A program made the position numbers and the translations under genes. From an uncultured Lachnospiraceae bacterium (GTDB taxonomy: Bacteria; Bacillota; Clostridia; Lachnospirales; Lachnospiraceae): a DNA stretch of 64,000 nucleotides. The number at the start of each line of letters is the position of its first letter. Within the stretch, counting starts at the first letter, position 1. Positions 7,419 to 17,035 of the stretch are shown here, piece after piece. The notes under the pieces are model-generated. The model made no database searches. It was not told the origin of the DNA and saw only the letters and a program-made list of their open reading frames with translations. Location of the stretch: NCBI GenBank assembly GCA_910585715.1, contig CAJUEX010000007.1:37645-101644 (forward strand), given 5' to 3'.

Positions 7419-8845
7419 GCTTCTACCTCGTCTAAAATATTGATTGCATTTAATATAAATCCAAAAACCTTGCCCGGCTGATCCATGTGGTAAGGCAGCA
7501 TGGATAGAAACAGGCTTGCTTCATAAAGGCGCACCAGCCTGTAATCAAAGCCGTTTTCCTTTAAATAGCCCTTAAACACTTCCACATAAGGCTCCCTGTC
7601 CGTATCAATGGTGAGAGAAAGCTTCATATCCCGGTCCATGGAAATCTCATAAAGCCCGCTGTTGAAAAAGTCATAACAGCCGCAAATGGAATGGGAAAGC
7701 TTTGCCAGGTCATAGTACAAATCCGTATACAAGTCATCCTCCTGCAGGGCTCCCTTGGGGTCGATAAGCTTTAACAGGCTGGCTTCCCTGCTGTAGAGAA
7801 TGTTGGAAAAGCACAAGTCCCCGTGACCGATTACCAAACAGTTGTTATCCTTGTCCGGACGCTTTATTTGTTCATAAAGCTTCAAATATGCCTCTGTTAC
7901 CTGCTCTAAGCTTTCATATTTTGTTCCCATGGCAAGCATATGGTTGAACTGCTCATATTGGGAATATTTTTTCAATTCCTCCATTCTGCTTTTCAGCTTG
8001 TCCACATAAAGGTCTTTGGCAACCTTTTTTACCTCTTTTACGGAAGCTTCCTTCCTGCCCCGAAGCCTGATGAAATAAAACAGCTTCTCCAATATGTCAG
8101 ACAATTCCTCCGTGGAAACCGCCCCGTGGACAAACCGTATGGCAATATCCGTCATATGATACCGCTCCATAGTGTAAGAAGCAAATTCCGGTTCTTCTTT
8201 ATAATCAAAGGGCATGACAAACCACATTTTCATATTGTCCGGCAAGAGATGATAAAAGTTATATTCTGATTTAATTTTCTCTTTTTTGTTAGAGCGCTTT
8301 GTTACAGTATATTCATCTCCCAGCAAAGCATTGAAAAACCTGGCATCAAAGCCGCTTGTAATAAAAGTGAGGAAATTGCTCCGTTTGGAAATGTCCATAA
8401 AAGCATCTGTTATGATTGGTTCTCCTTCAAAAGTCCTGTTTACCAGGTCTTCAAAACGGCTGAAATACTCTTCCCCGCCGCTTATAATTGCCATGGCTGT
8501 TTTTTCCTGACACATGGCTGTAAAGGATTCTTTGGCAAATTGCGCCTTTGTAAGAAGAACGGAAAATTCCTTTGTGTCCTTTAAGGCAAAATTGGAGTAC
8601 AGATGTACCAGATTCACCGGTTCCTCCAGATTCTTATATGCTTTGTAAAGCAACTCCCTATCTTCTGGTCCGGAATAAAATAACATCTGTACTACTGCTT
8701 TATTTTTCAGTATTTCAGCTTTCATACGGTTTTTTAAGGTAATCCTTTTAAAAATCGTATCTCCATAGGAATTGTGCCCGGTAATAGCGCCTACTTCCTT
8801 ATTTGGTTTTATGCTGTCGTCATAAACGACAAAAAGTCTTTTCAT
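7403..8845 (-). CDS. Phosphotransferase (APH/choline-kinase-like) of the capsule locus
   Basis: The C-terminal half of this 480-residue protein carries the APH kinase signature: LVIGHGDLCFSNIL (Brenner loop with HGD and N) followed by LKLIDPKG (metal-binding Asp). The N-terminal 250 residues are less recognisable and may hold the N-lobe plus an extra domain. Such kinases phosphorylate small alcohols, amino-alcohols or sugars. Overlap with the HAD phosphatase gene and proximity to a nucleotidyltransferase (2.4-3.1 kb) suggest a kinase/phosphatase/cytidylyl-type activation route for a polymer substituent. This pathway is an inference. Confidence 0.75.
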   Translation of the reverse strand: MKRLFVVYDDSIKPNKEVGAITGHNSYGDTIFKRITLKNRMKAEILKNKAVVQMLFYSGPEDRELLYKAYKNLEEPVNLVHLYSNFALKDTKEFSVLLTKAQFAKESFTAMCQEKTAMAIISGGEEYFSRFEDLVNRTFEGEPIITDAFMDISKRSNFLTFITSGFDARFFNALLGDEYTVTKRSNKKEKIKSEYNFYHLLPDNMKMWFVMPFDYKEEPEFASYTMERYHMTDIAIRFVHGAVSTEELSDILEKLFYFIRLRGRKEASVKEVKKVAKDLYVDKLKSRMEELKKYSQYEQFNHMLAMGTKYESLEQVTEAYLKLYEQIKRPDKDNNCLVIGHGDLCFSNILYSREASLLKLIDPKGALQEDDLYTDLYYDLAKLSHSICGCYDFFNSGLYEISMDRDMKLSLTIDTDREPYVEVFKGYLKENGFDYRLVRLYEASLFLSMLPYHMDQPGKVFGFILNAINILDEVEACIQE

Positions 8846-8888
8846 GGCACCTTATCCTTTCCCTAAAGTTGTTTTATGAAAGCCCATT

Positions 8889-9650
8889 TTATAAAAGCTT
8901 TTTATGACTTTTTTTCCTCATCATATAAACTGCCTGTCCCACAATGGAAAATAAAAGAAACACTCCGGCTCCCATCAGCGTATAGTTTTTTGCAATGCTG
9001 CTCTCTCCTGCCAGAAAGAGGCTCCTTATATATTCGGAAAAGCTCCCGATTCCAAAGGGTACTTTGAGAAATCCTGCCAATGCCTTCAGGGCAAGTATCT
9101 CAAATCCCCATCCTGCAAAAGAAGCAAGAAAAATCAGCGCATACCTGCCCCGCACCAGATTTTTCGTAAATTCATACCAGTCATTTACCACATCTAATCC
9201 TTTTAAAACCGCCATGGAGCGGCGTGAACTTTTTTCCTTTATAATATACTTGTTCAAGTACCGGTAGGTAGGTTCAATAGACAAATAAATGCAGGCTATC
9301 ATAAGAATGATTCCCAGAAAAATCCATGTAATCAGGGATACTTTTCCGAAAAATACAATGTCTAAGGGCAAAAGCACCAAAAGCAGAGCCGCAATGTCAA
9401 AAAAACGGTCTATGAGCACGCTCAGTATGCCCACCTGCCATATTCCGGTATCTCTTCCAATGGCAAATATCCGGTAGATTTCCCCCAACTTAAAGGGAAT
9501 GAGCAGATTTACAAAAGTTGTTTTACAGTACAGCAGAAGAAATCTGCCAAAACCGATTTTATGCTCCATAAGCACCAGATACAGCCTGATCATCTTAGCG
9601 ACATGTACTGCCAGAAAAAAGACTGCAATTGCCAGAACGAACCACCACAT
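8889..9650 (-). CDS. Flippase-like / LPG-synthase transmembrane-domain protein
   Basis: The 253-residue integral membrane protein has six or seven helices and the block TTFVNLLIPFKLGEIYRI, which matches the N-LL-P-LGE-R signature of the lysylphosphatidylglycerol synthase TM-region superfamily (UPF0104). It lacks the soluble aminoacyl-transferase domain of MprF, so it resembles the stand-alone members implicated in lipid translocation. AGAGAGGAG sits just upstream of the start. It follows the DPM1-like GT2 and GtrA genes, which fits lipid-linked sugar handling. At 253 residues it is slightly short for the family. Confidence 0.78.
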   Translation of the reverse strand: MWWFVLAIAVFFLAVHVAKMIRLYLVLMEHKIGFGRFLLLYCKTTFVNLLIPFKLGEIYRIFAIGRDTGIWQVGILSVLIDRFFDIAALLLVLLPLDIVFFGKVSLITWIFLGIILMIACIYLSIEPTYRYLNKYIIKEKSSRRSMAVLKGLDVVNDWYEFTKNLVRGRYALIFLASFAGWGFEILALKALAGFLKVPFGIGSFSEYIRSLFLAGESSIAKNYTLMGAGVFLLFSIVGQAVYMMRKKSHKKLL

Positions 9651-9706
9651 GGTTTTCTCCTCTCTAATGTGTTATCCCTGAATGATTAAGCACCCTGCTT
9701 TAAAAC

Positions 9707-10504
9707 CTAGTTTTGTTCCAGCCCGGTTATTTCCTCGCTGGTATACCCATCCCTGATGATTTCTCTATATTCGTCCTTTATGGATTCCTTACGGAATAAA
9801 TAAGTAAATGCCATCTTAAGCACCGTAATGGCCTGATTCATCATTTTCACATTGGAAACCTGGTCTTCTTCTCTCCAGGTTACCGGGTAAAATACGATTT
9901 TATGTTTATAATAATGGGACGCTAAAATCATCACATAATTAAACATCAAATTGTCCGGAAACTTTTCATAAAAGCCATCCTTCAGCATTTTTGTGCTGTA
10001 CAGGTTCAGCCCGGAGCCAAGGTCAAAAATCCGCTGCTTTGTCACAAATGCAAAAATGAAATTGTATACAATGTTTCCAAAAGTCCGGAAACGGGAATAT
10101 CCCGTAAGCTTCGAGCCTCGCATGAATCTGGCCCCAAGCACACAGTCATAGCGTTCGTGAACTTCCTTTTGCAGCATGGGAATAAAATCATGAATATCCC
10201 CCTGGTCGTCCCCATGGAGCATACAAACATAATCATAGCCATGCTCCACCGCATAGTGAAATGCCATCTTCTGGGAGCCGCCTAAACCGTAATTGTCCGT
10301 ATTACGCATAAGCTTAACAGGCTTGCCCGGATTTTTTTCTATATAATCAAGCACCACAGCTTCTGTATTGTCTGTGCTTCTGTTATTTACCACCAGCACC
10401 TTGTTGAAATAAGAAAGCACATTGTTATCCAATTGTAAGAGCACCCGCTCTATCTGCTTTTCACAGTTATATGCGGGGATAAAAAGTAATATTTTATTGC
10501 TCAT
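9707..10504 (-). CDS. DPM1-like family 2 glycosyltransferase
   Basis: The 265-residue enzyme has a GT-A start (LLFIPAYNCEKQIERVL), VVNNRSTDNT and CMLHGDDQGDIHDFIPML, with the DDQ variant typical of polyprenyl-phosphate sugar transferases of the DPM1/DPG1 branch. There is no C-terminal membrane domain; the membrane partner is probably the GtrA protein encoded immediately upstream, whose stop it overlaps by 11 bases. It should move a sugar from a nucleotide donor to undecaprenyl phosphate on the inner leaflet, for use in side-chain decoration of the polysaccharide. Sugar identity unknown. Confidence 0.85.
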   Translation of the reverse strand: MSNKILLFIPAYNCEKQIERVLLQLDNNVLSYFNKVLVVNNRSTDNTEAVVLDYIEKNPGKPVKLMRNTDNYGLGGSQKMAFHYAVEHGYDYVCMLHGDDQGDIHDFIPMLQKEVHERYDCVLGARFMRGSKLTGYSRFRTFGNIVYNFIFAFVTKQRIFDLGSGLNLYSTKMLKDGFYEKFPDNLMFNYVMILASHYYKHKIVFYPVTWREEDQVSNVKMMNQAITVLKMAFTYLFRKESIKDEYREIIRDGYTSEEITGLEQN

Positions 10505-10937
10505 CGGGTTCTCCCTTCTTTTCTAAAAATATCTTCCTTGTAATGAAATTATACACCATAACAATACCTGTTGCTACAATTTTCCCTCCAATTTCTGCCA
10601 AATCGGTAGAAATCAGCCCGTTCAGCCATTTCCAGTGTACATAAACGCCGTCCACGCATCCCCAGATTATCAGTTCATTCAGACCAAGGCCGATAACGCT
10701 CAATATGACGAAAATAACAAATTCCGCCTTTCTGTCCATCTGCTCCTTGCGCACGAACACAAATTTCATGCTGAGTATATAATTGATAATGACTGATATA
10801 ACAAAGCCCCAGAAGGCTGCCACTGCATAGTGGACATTCACCACATAATTTAAAAAGGAAAATACGGCAAAATCTATGCCAAAGCACACAACGCCTACGA
10901 TGCCGAATTTTACAATCTGTTCTAATAATTTTTTCAT
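10494..10937 (-). CDS. GtrA family membrane protein
   Basis: The 147-residue protein has four predicted helices and the family opening LLEQIVKFGIVGVVCFGIDFAVF with conserved VNYILSMKFVF. GtrA-family proteins are thought to flip polyprenyl-phosphate sugars made by a partner GT2. The partner here is the overlapping downstream gene. It lies just downstream of the phosphohexomutase gene and belongs to the same transcription direction and presumably the same operon. Confidence 0.88.
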   Translation of the reverse strand: MKKLLEQIVKFGIVGVVCFGIDFAVFSFLNYVVNVHYAVAAFWGFVISVIINYILSMKFVFVRKEQMDRKAEFVIFVILSVIGLGLNELIIWGCVDGVYVHWKWLNGLISTDLAEIGGKIVATGIVMVYNFITRKIFLEKKGEPDEQ

Positions 10938-10955
10938 ATCCTGTTCCTAACTGTT

Positions 10956-12698
10956 TTATTTTGAAAAATCCGGAAGCTTCTCAAGCAAGGCTGATTTTAA
11001 CGCCTCCAGCTTCTCTTCACTATCCTGTAAGCCTGTTCCCTTCACGCCCATATAAAACTTAATCTTAGGCTCTGTTCCGGAAGGCCTTACACAACACCAC
11101 GCATCATTTTCCAGTTCAAAATAAAGCACGTCCGACTTTGGAAGCTGTACTTTGGAAACAATTTCGTCCTTTAAATTTACCGCCTCCCCGGTAAGAAAAT
11201 CTTTCACAGCTACTGTCTGAAAGCTTCCAAAAGCCTCAATCCGGCTGCTTCTTAAATATTCCATGATTTTCCCAATCTGCTCCTGCCCGGAAACGCCCTT
11301 TAAGGTAATGGTGTGCAGTCCTTCTTTAAAATATCCATAAGTTTCATAAAGGGAAAGCATCTGGTCCCAAAGGGTAATGCCCTGTTTTTTGCAATAAGCT
11401 GCCACTTCGCACAGGCACATAACCGCCACCACTGCATCCTTGTCCCTTGCATGGGTTCCGGCAAGACAGCCGTAGCTTTCCTCCAGACCGAATACGTAGT
11501 GGTTAGAGCCTGTTTCTTCAAACCACTTAATCTGCTCGCCAATATATTTAAAGCCCGTGAGCACTTCCTTTAATTCCACATGATAGCGGGCTGCAAGAGC
11601 ATCCGCCATATTGGTAGTCACCACTGTTTTTACAAGGGCGGGATTTTCCGGCATGGTGTTGGTTTTGGTTTTTTCCCTTAAAATATACTCTGCAATAAGC
11701 ATTCCTGACATATTTCCCGTAAAAGGAATGTATTCTCCGGACGTCTGGTCAAGGGCATAAATGCCAAGGCGGTCTGCATCCGGGTCCGTTGCCAGAATCA
11801 CATCAGCCCCTGTTTCCTTTGCCAGCTTTAATGCCAGTGTAAAAGCAGCCGGGTCCTCCGGATTGGGATAGCTGACTGTTGAGAAATTTTCATCAGGAAG
11901 CTCCTGCTCCTTTACCACATATACCTTTTGAAAGCCAAGCTCCGAAAGCACCCGGCGGACGGGAAGATTGCCTGTACCGTGAAGCGGTGTGTATACAATC
12001 TTGATTTCCTCTGCCATCTCCCTGATTACATCCGGATGGATAATCTGTTTTTTCAGTTCTTCCATATAGGCATCGTCAATTTCTTTTCCAACGATAGTGA
12101 GAAGGCCCTTTTCTTTTGCCTCCTGCTCCGTCATGGTCTTTACGGTATGATAATCCGTTACCACCTTTACCTCTCCGATAATCTCCTTATCCTTCGGCGC
12201 CGTAATCTGGGCGCCGTCCTCCCAATATACTTTATATCCGTTATATTCCGGCGGGTTATGGCTTGCAGTAACCACGATTCCGGCAATACAGCCAAGCCTT
12301 CGCACTGCAAAGGATAACTCCGGCGTAGGCCTTAAGCTTTCAAACAAATATGCCTTAATTCCGTTGGCGCAAAGGCAAAGCGCCGCTTCCATGGCAAATT
12401 CCGGCGAAAACCTTCTGGAATCATAGGCAATGGCTGCTCCTTTTTCACAGCCTCCCTGCTTTTTAATATAATTGGCAAGTCCCTGGGTGGCTTTCCTTAC
12501 CGTGTAAAAGTTCATCCGGTTGGTTCCGGCTCCGATAACGCCCCGAAGACCGCCGGTGCCAAACTCCAGTTCCTTATAGAAACGGTCCTCCACTTCTTTT
12601 TCATCATTGCGGATGGCTAACAGCTCTTCCTTTGTGTCTTTGTCAAAATAGTCATCCTCTAACCAAAACTGAAATGTTTGTTTATATCCGTTATCCAT
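10956..12698 (-). CDS. Phosphohexomutase (phosphoglucomutase/phosphomannomutase)
   Basis: The 580-residue protein matches the alpha-D-phosphohexomutase family across four domains: GIVVTASHNPPEYNGYKVYW (active-site phosphoserine loop, about residue 145), ATDPDADRLG (metal loop, about 305), EESYGCLAGTHARDKDA (sugar loop) and RPSGTEPKIKFY (phosphate loop near the C-terminus). It interconverts glucose-1-phosphate and glucose-6-phosphate and/or the mannose equivalents, feeding nucleotide-sugar synthesis such as dTDP-rhamnose. Length and an early GTNRMNFYTV segment favour the PgcA-type branch of Firmicutes. The flanking gap 12699-12823 shows nothing notable. Confidence 0.93.
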   Translation of the reverse strand: MDNGYKQTFQFWLEDDYFDKDTKEELLAIRNDEKEVEDRFYKELEFGTGGLRGVIGAGTNRMNFYTVRKATQGLANYIKKQGGCEKGAAIAYDSRRFSPEFAMEAALCLCANGIKAYLFESLRPTPELSFAVRRLGCIAGIVVTASHNPPEYNGYKVYWEDGAQITAPKDKEIIGEVKVVTDYHTVKTMTEQEAKEKGLLTIVGKEIDDAYMEELKKQIIHPDVIREMAEEIKIVYTPLHGTGNLPVRRVLSELGFQKVYVVKEQELPDENFSTVSYPNPEDPAAFTLALKLAKETGADVILATDPDADRLGIYALDQTSGEYIPFTGNMSGMLIAEYILREKTKTNTMPENPALVKTVVTTNMADALAARYHVELKEVLTGFKYIGEQIKWFEETGSNHYVFGLEESYGCLAGTHARDKDAVVAVMCLCEVAAYCKKQGITLWDQMLSLYETYGYFKEGLHTITLKGVSGQEQIGKIMEYLRSSRIEAFGSFQTVAVKDFLTGEAVNLKDEIVSKVQLPKSDVLYFELENDAWCCVRPSGTEPKIKFYMGVKGTGLQDSEEKLEALKSALLEKLPDFSK

Positions 12699-12823
12699 GT
12701 GTTAACTGCTCCTATCTGATTTTTTTATCTTTTCCGGTACACCACTTTTTATTTAGCTGCACCTGATAAATGCTATTATTCTGATTGTGTTTCTTTTTAC
12801 TGCTTTTCTTTACACCGCTATTT

Positions 12824-14818
12824 TTATCTGGCCTGCTGTCTTTTCCAGTTTACGGTAAAATCTGAATGGTCCAGTGAAAAATTCCTGTTATAATAAGGGT
12901 CCCCATTGGAAAGCTCCACCTTCCACCGCTCCTTAAACTTGTCCGACTCCTGCTGATAGCGGATGGCATTGGCGTCCCTTTTATTGTCAGAGCCTCTGGA
13001 CTTGGACTCGTAATGATACAGCTCCGCAAAGGGAGTAAAAATATTTAAAAATCCAAGCTTCCTAACTCTTAAGCAGAAATCCACATCATTTAACGCAACC
13101 GCATACTCTTCATCCAGCCCGCCTAACTGCTCATACAAAGACTTTCTTACAAGCATACAGGCTCCGGTCACTGCCGTTACATTCTGGGCATAGCACAATT
13201 TCCCCATATAGCCCACATTAGCCTCCGGCACCTTATAATGAGTGTGTCCTGCAGTCCGGTGGGCTCCAAGGCCAATAACGATTCCCGCATGCTGGATGGT
13301 CTTATCCGCATAATACAGCTTGGCGCCTACCACGCCGACATCCTGCCGCTGTCCGTACATAAGCATTTCCTCAATCCAGCCCCCGGTTATGACCTCTGTG
13401 TCATTGTTTAATAATAACACATATTCTCCTTTTGCAAAAGACACACCATAGTTATTTATTTTGGAATAGTTGAACACGCCCTCATAAGTTACCACCTGCA
13501 CCTTGGGGTGTTTGGAGATTTCCTGATAGTATTCCTGAATCTGCTCCGTTCCACTGTTGTTTTCCACTATGATAATCTCAAAATTTTCATAGGTGGATTT
13601 GTTAATAATGGATTCCACGCAGCGGCTTAAATCCTCCACATGGTCCTTGTTGGCAATGATAATGGACACAAGGGGGCGGGCAGTCAAATCATATTTAATG
13701 CGGAATATGGTTTCAAAGGCTCTTGTGCTTTCGATGGAAAAATCATGACACCCTTTACTCTTTAAATGCTCTGCAATGGCTCCCTTTGCCGCCGCAATGG
13801 CATAGGTCTTTGCCCCGATTCCCGAAGCCACGCTTCCCTTATGGGAGCGCCAGTAATAAAGGATTTTCGGCACATGGATAATCCGCTCCGCTCTTCCGGT
13901 AAGCCGTAAAATCATATCATGGTCCTGACTTCCGTCAAACTGGCTGCGAAACAACTCCGTGCCCTCTAACAATTCCCTTTTAAAGACGCTGAAATGGCAG
14001 ATATAATTATTTGCCCTTAAATTATCCGGTGCGAAATCCGGCTTAAAATGCAGGGTAATCATATGGTTGATGCTGTTTCCCTTAAAGGTTGCCTCATCAC
14101 AATAGATATAATCTGCATCCTGTTCACAGATTACCTTCATATATTCATATAAAACGCTTGGATGAAGCAAATCGTCGTGGTCGAAAAGTCCGATGTATTC
14201 TCCGGTTGCCATGGCATAGCAGGCATTGGTATTTCCGGATATTCCTTCATTTTTTTCAAGCTTCTTGTAGACGATTCTTTTATCCTTTTCATAGTAGCTT
14301 TTGCAGATTTCCCCTACAAGTCCATGTTCTTTGTCGGAACCGTCCGCCAGGCAGAGCTCCCAGTTTTTGTAGGTCTGTGCCACCACGCTGTCTATCATTT
14401 CCCGCAGGAACCGTTCCGGGGTGTTATAAAGGGGGACTAAAATGCTGATTTTAATATCCTTTGGAAATTTGGTTTCCTCCTCTTCCCTTCTTCTTGCAGC
14501 AGTGGGGAAGCTGCCTGTACCGTGTATTTTTATGGCTCTTTTTTCCCGGTATTTATTTACGATTTTCCTGGCAATCCCTTTTGGGTTCCCATGGCATAAA
14601 ATCCGGTTCTTCTGCCTGATAAAAAAATGAATGACCACACGGAAGGGCTTGCTCATTGCCCAGAAAGGGGAATCCTTAATGCGGCTCAGCTTCATGGCAA
14701 GGTCCTCGCATTCCCGTTTTGCATCTGCCAGCTCATAAGCAAGCTTCTCGCTTTTTTGCTTTTCCCTTTCGTAAAGCTCCTTATAATATTCTTCCAAATC
14801 CTTTTTTTCTTCTTTCAT
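12824..14818 (-). CDS. Two-domain family 2 glycosyltransferase (rhamnan-synthesis type)
   Basis: The 664-residue protein starts with about 45 residues of charged coiled coil, then a first GT-A domain (ISILVPLYNTPERFLREMID, GEYIGLFDHDDLL) and a second from about residue 375 (PLVSIIIANKDHVEDLSRCV, GEYVLLLNNDTEV, LNDVDFCLRVRKLG). Tandem GT2 proteins of this type build rhamnose-rich or similar chains before Wzm/Wzt export. The start overlaps the previous gene's stop by four bases (ATGA). The partial gene at the left window edge is a likely paralogue. Confidence 0.9.
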   Translation of the reverse strand: MKEEKKDLEEYYKELYEREKQKSEKLAYELADAKRECEDLAMKLSRIKDSPFWAMSKPFRVVIHFFIRQKNRILCHGNPKGIARKIVNKYREKRAIKIHGTGSFPTAARRREEEETKFPKDIKISILVPLYNTPERFLREMIDSVVAQTYKNWELCLADGSDKEHGLVGEICKSYYEKDKRIVYKKLEKNEGISGNTNACYAMATGEYIGLFDHDDLLHPSVLYEYMKVICEQDADYIYCDEATFKGNSINHMITLHFKPDFAPDNLRANNYICHFSVFKRELLEGTELFRSQFDGSQDHDMILRLTGRAERIIHVPKILYYWRSHKGSVASGIGAKTYAIAAAKGAIAEHLKSKGCHDFSIESTRAFETIFRIKYDLTARPLVSIIIANKDHVEDLSRCVESIINKSTYENFEIIIVENNSGTEQIQEYYQEISKHPKVQVVTYEGVFNYSKINNYGVSFAKGEYVLLLNNDTEVITGGWIEEMLMYGQRQDVGVVGAKLYYADKTIQHAGIVIGLGAHRTAGHTHYKVPEANVGYMGKLCYAQNVTAVTGACMLVRKSLYEQLGGLDEEYAVALNDVDFCLRVRKLGFLNIFTPFAELYHYESKSRGSDNKRDANAIRYQQESDKFKERWKVELSNGDPYYNRNFSLDHSDFTVNWKRQQAR

Positions 14819-16749
14819 TTCTTCCTCCCTAAAAGCATACGAAGAGGCTTTGTAAGCTTCCAGCTTGTGGAATTTTCGTAACCTGCAATCTGTTCTTCCC
14901 GGTTGGCAATGATTTGCCGCATATCAGACAGGCTTTTTATTGCTTCACCTACAAATTCCTCCGGCAGCTTTTCTATTTGAAATCTCACATATAGGCGCTT
15001 TATCCCGGGCTCCAGCCCGTTTATGGAAATCCATGGGCTTTCTTTATAAAAATACAGGATAGGATTCACGGAAATTCCATTGGTCTCATAAGCTGTCTCT
15101 TTCGAGCCGGTTTCTTCCTCCCTCAACAATCCTATCCGTACCATGGTGTTTTCTTCTCCAAAGCTGATTTTTACTCCCTGAACGGAAGCCTCTTGTGGTA
15201 AATCCAGAACGAAGGAGCCTGAACCGTCTTCCTCCTGTTTCAGAATCCGCTCAAAGCCGTCCTCTGCTAAAAAACCCTGTCCCTTATCGTATTGCACCGT
15301 TACCTTATTGTTTTCCGCCTTTGTCAGCTCTTTTTTTAAAGCAGACATAGGCACAACCGGCTTGCCCTGTTCTAAATACAAATCCCGAAGCAGCCTGCTG
15401 CCCCCCTGGGCATATTTCTGGAAGTGGGTTTCCATTTGCTCGAAAATCCTTTTTCTTTCAGGAGAAATGCCCATTTCCTTATAAAAATCAAAGGTATTGT
15501 TAAAACCTTCCAGAGCTCTTCTGTTCTTTTGCTCCAGGTAGCAGAACAGAATCCGGTAAACAAGATAATCTATGGGAACGGGAAAATCAAAGGTCCATTC
15601 GTAATCAATCAGGGTAACCTGCTCCCCTAAAAGAATATTCTGGCATACCATGTCAACATCCGTAACAGGCAGGGACATCATGGCTTTCTCCGGCTCCTGT
15701 TCCAATGCTGCCGCCCCGAAAACTTGTGTAAATTCCTTTGTAACAGCAAAAGGACGCTGTCCCTTTAAGGCTTTCACCATTCTGCAAAATGCCAGAAGTG
15801 TTTCCTTACAGCTTTCAAATTCTCCTTTTTTTAAGGCAGCATCCAGAAAATTTTCCAGACTTTCTCCTTCTACAAAAGAAAAGCCCACCTGCTCTTTTCC
15901 ATCTGTCTGCCCGCTTTTTATAACCTTGTTTACGCTCATGGGTTTGCCAAGAAAGCTTTCCTTCGCAAGCTGGGACTTCAGGACTTCCTCTAAACGGCAA
16001 AGCCTTTTTATATGCCCGTTAGCCGCCTGTTCAAAGGCAGCCTTTTCCACAATTTTTTCTCCGTTTTCCGCCTTTAATATACTGGTGCGGATTTGCTTGT
16101 CCAAAGCTCTTTCCACCGAATAACGGCAATACAATATATTCGTATGCTCCTTTGCTATCTCCAGCAGGTAGCCGTTGGCAAACTGGGCATATGCTCCCGC
16201 CTTTACCACCTGCTCCACAGCCTGCCTTTCATCAAAGAATCCAAAACGGGCATGGTGGAAATTATAAAAATTTTCATCACATTCCCCGGCTTTTGGCAGG
16301 TATTCATCCGTATAGACTGCCATAGGAAACCAAATATCCGGATAAGGATAATATACCTTCAGGGAATATTCCTGTCCCGAATGGTCCATGGCGGCTTTTG
16401 CCTGTGCTGTTAAAAAGGGCAGACTCATGCCCTTGCTCTTTTCAAAGCCTCCCGGCAGAAATGCCTGAAAAATACTTCCATCCTCCTCTGCCTCTCCTGC
16501 CATGCGATGCAGGCTGAAGGGATTTTCCGCCGCAAGATATAAGCGCCCCTTTTCTGTAAGCATGGAAAGAAGCTTTTTCAGCTTTGGCGCTCCCTGCTCC
16601 TTTTCTTCATAGGGAAGCACAAAAATCCAGTCATAGGCTCTGCCGGCTTCCGGTATTTTTTCCATAGAATTTACGCAAAGTACCTGTTGTTTCTTTTCTA
16701 TGGGCAGAAGCTTGATTAAATTGTTGTTTTTTATATTGGTACTTTCCAT
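14815..16749 (-). CDS. Degenerate methyltransferase-like / kinase-like fusion protein of the polysaccharide locus
   Basis: In this 644-residue protein residues 1-130 look like a SAM-methyltransferase Rossmann remnant (YDWIFVLPYEEKEQ, LSMLTEKGRLYLAAENPF) without a clear glycine-rich SAM loop. The middle contains an APH-like segment, DVDMVCQNILLGEQVTLIDYEW, recalling the HxDxxxxN...DxE kinase core but with Asp-Val-Asp in place of His-Gly-Asp. The C-terminus ends with a SWKLTKPLRMLLGRKK tail like those preceding GT2 proteins. It may be a regulator or terminator of chain length, as methyltransferase/kinase fusions are in O-antigen ABC systems. That is inference; activity of either half is uncertain. 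Confidence 0.6.
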   Translation of the reverse strand: MESTNIKNNNLIKLLPIEKKQQVLCVNSMEKIPEAGRAYDWIFVLPYEEKEQGAPKLKKLLSMLTEKGRLYLAAENPFSLHRMAGEAEEDGSIFQAFLPGGFEKSKGMSLPFLTAQAKAAMDHSGQEYSLKVYYPYPDIWFPMAVYTDEYLPKAGECDENFYNFHHARFGFFDERQAVEQVVKAGAYAQFANGYLLEIAKEHTNILYCRYSVERALDKQIRTSILKAENGEKIVEKAAFEQAANGHIKRLCRLEEVLKSQLAKESFLGKPMSVNKVIKSGQTDGKEQVGFSFVEGESLENFLDAALKKGEFESCKETLLAFCRMVKALKGQRPFAVTKEFTQVFGAAALEQEPEKAMMSLPVTDVDMVCQNILLGEQVTLIDYEWTFDFPVPIDYLVYRILFCYLEQKNRRALEGFNNTFDFYKEMGISPERKRIFEQMETHFQKYAQGGSRLLRDLYLEQGKPVVPMSALKKELTKAENNKVTVQYDKGQGFLAEDGFERILKQEEDGSGSFVLDLPQEASVQGVKISFGEENTMVRIGLLREEETGSKETAYETNGISVNPILYFYKESPWISINGLEPGIKRLYVRFQIEKLPEEFVGEAIKSLSDMRQIIANREEQIAGYENSTSWKLTKPLRMLLGRKK

Positions 16750-16789
16750 AGGGTTCTCTTATATTCCTTATAATTTTTCGCTCTATCGC

Positions 16790-17007
16790 AACAGTTCAGA
16801 CAGCAGATTTCCCTGCAGACGCTGGAAGGGACTTCTGTCAGAATATGTTTTCTTAAGGAGTCCTTATAAAATCGCCAGCGCTTAGCGAGGTATTTTCGAG
16901 CTTAGCACTGCTGCGTTTTTATCAGAGCGGGAGCGGGACGACGTAGAAACATATTCTGGCAGAAGTCCCTTCCAGTGTCTGCAGGGAAATCTGCTGTCTG
17001 AACTGTT
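16790..17007. repeat. Large palindromic repeat, copy B (218 bp)
   Basis: Terminal AACAGTTCAG / CTGAACTGTT inverted repeats bound long complementary arms with a few mismatches. The central core reads AGCGCTTAGCGAGGTATTTT then CGAGCTTAGCACTG and ATCAGAGCGGGAGCG. It is almost the whole gap between the Wzt gene and the next gene. Copy C is the same length and shares the core, while arm substitutions are compensated on the opposite arm. Confidence 0.9.
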
Positions 17008-17035
17008 ACCTCTATCGCCAAACAATTGATTTATG

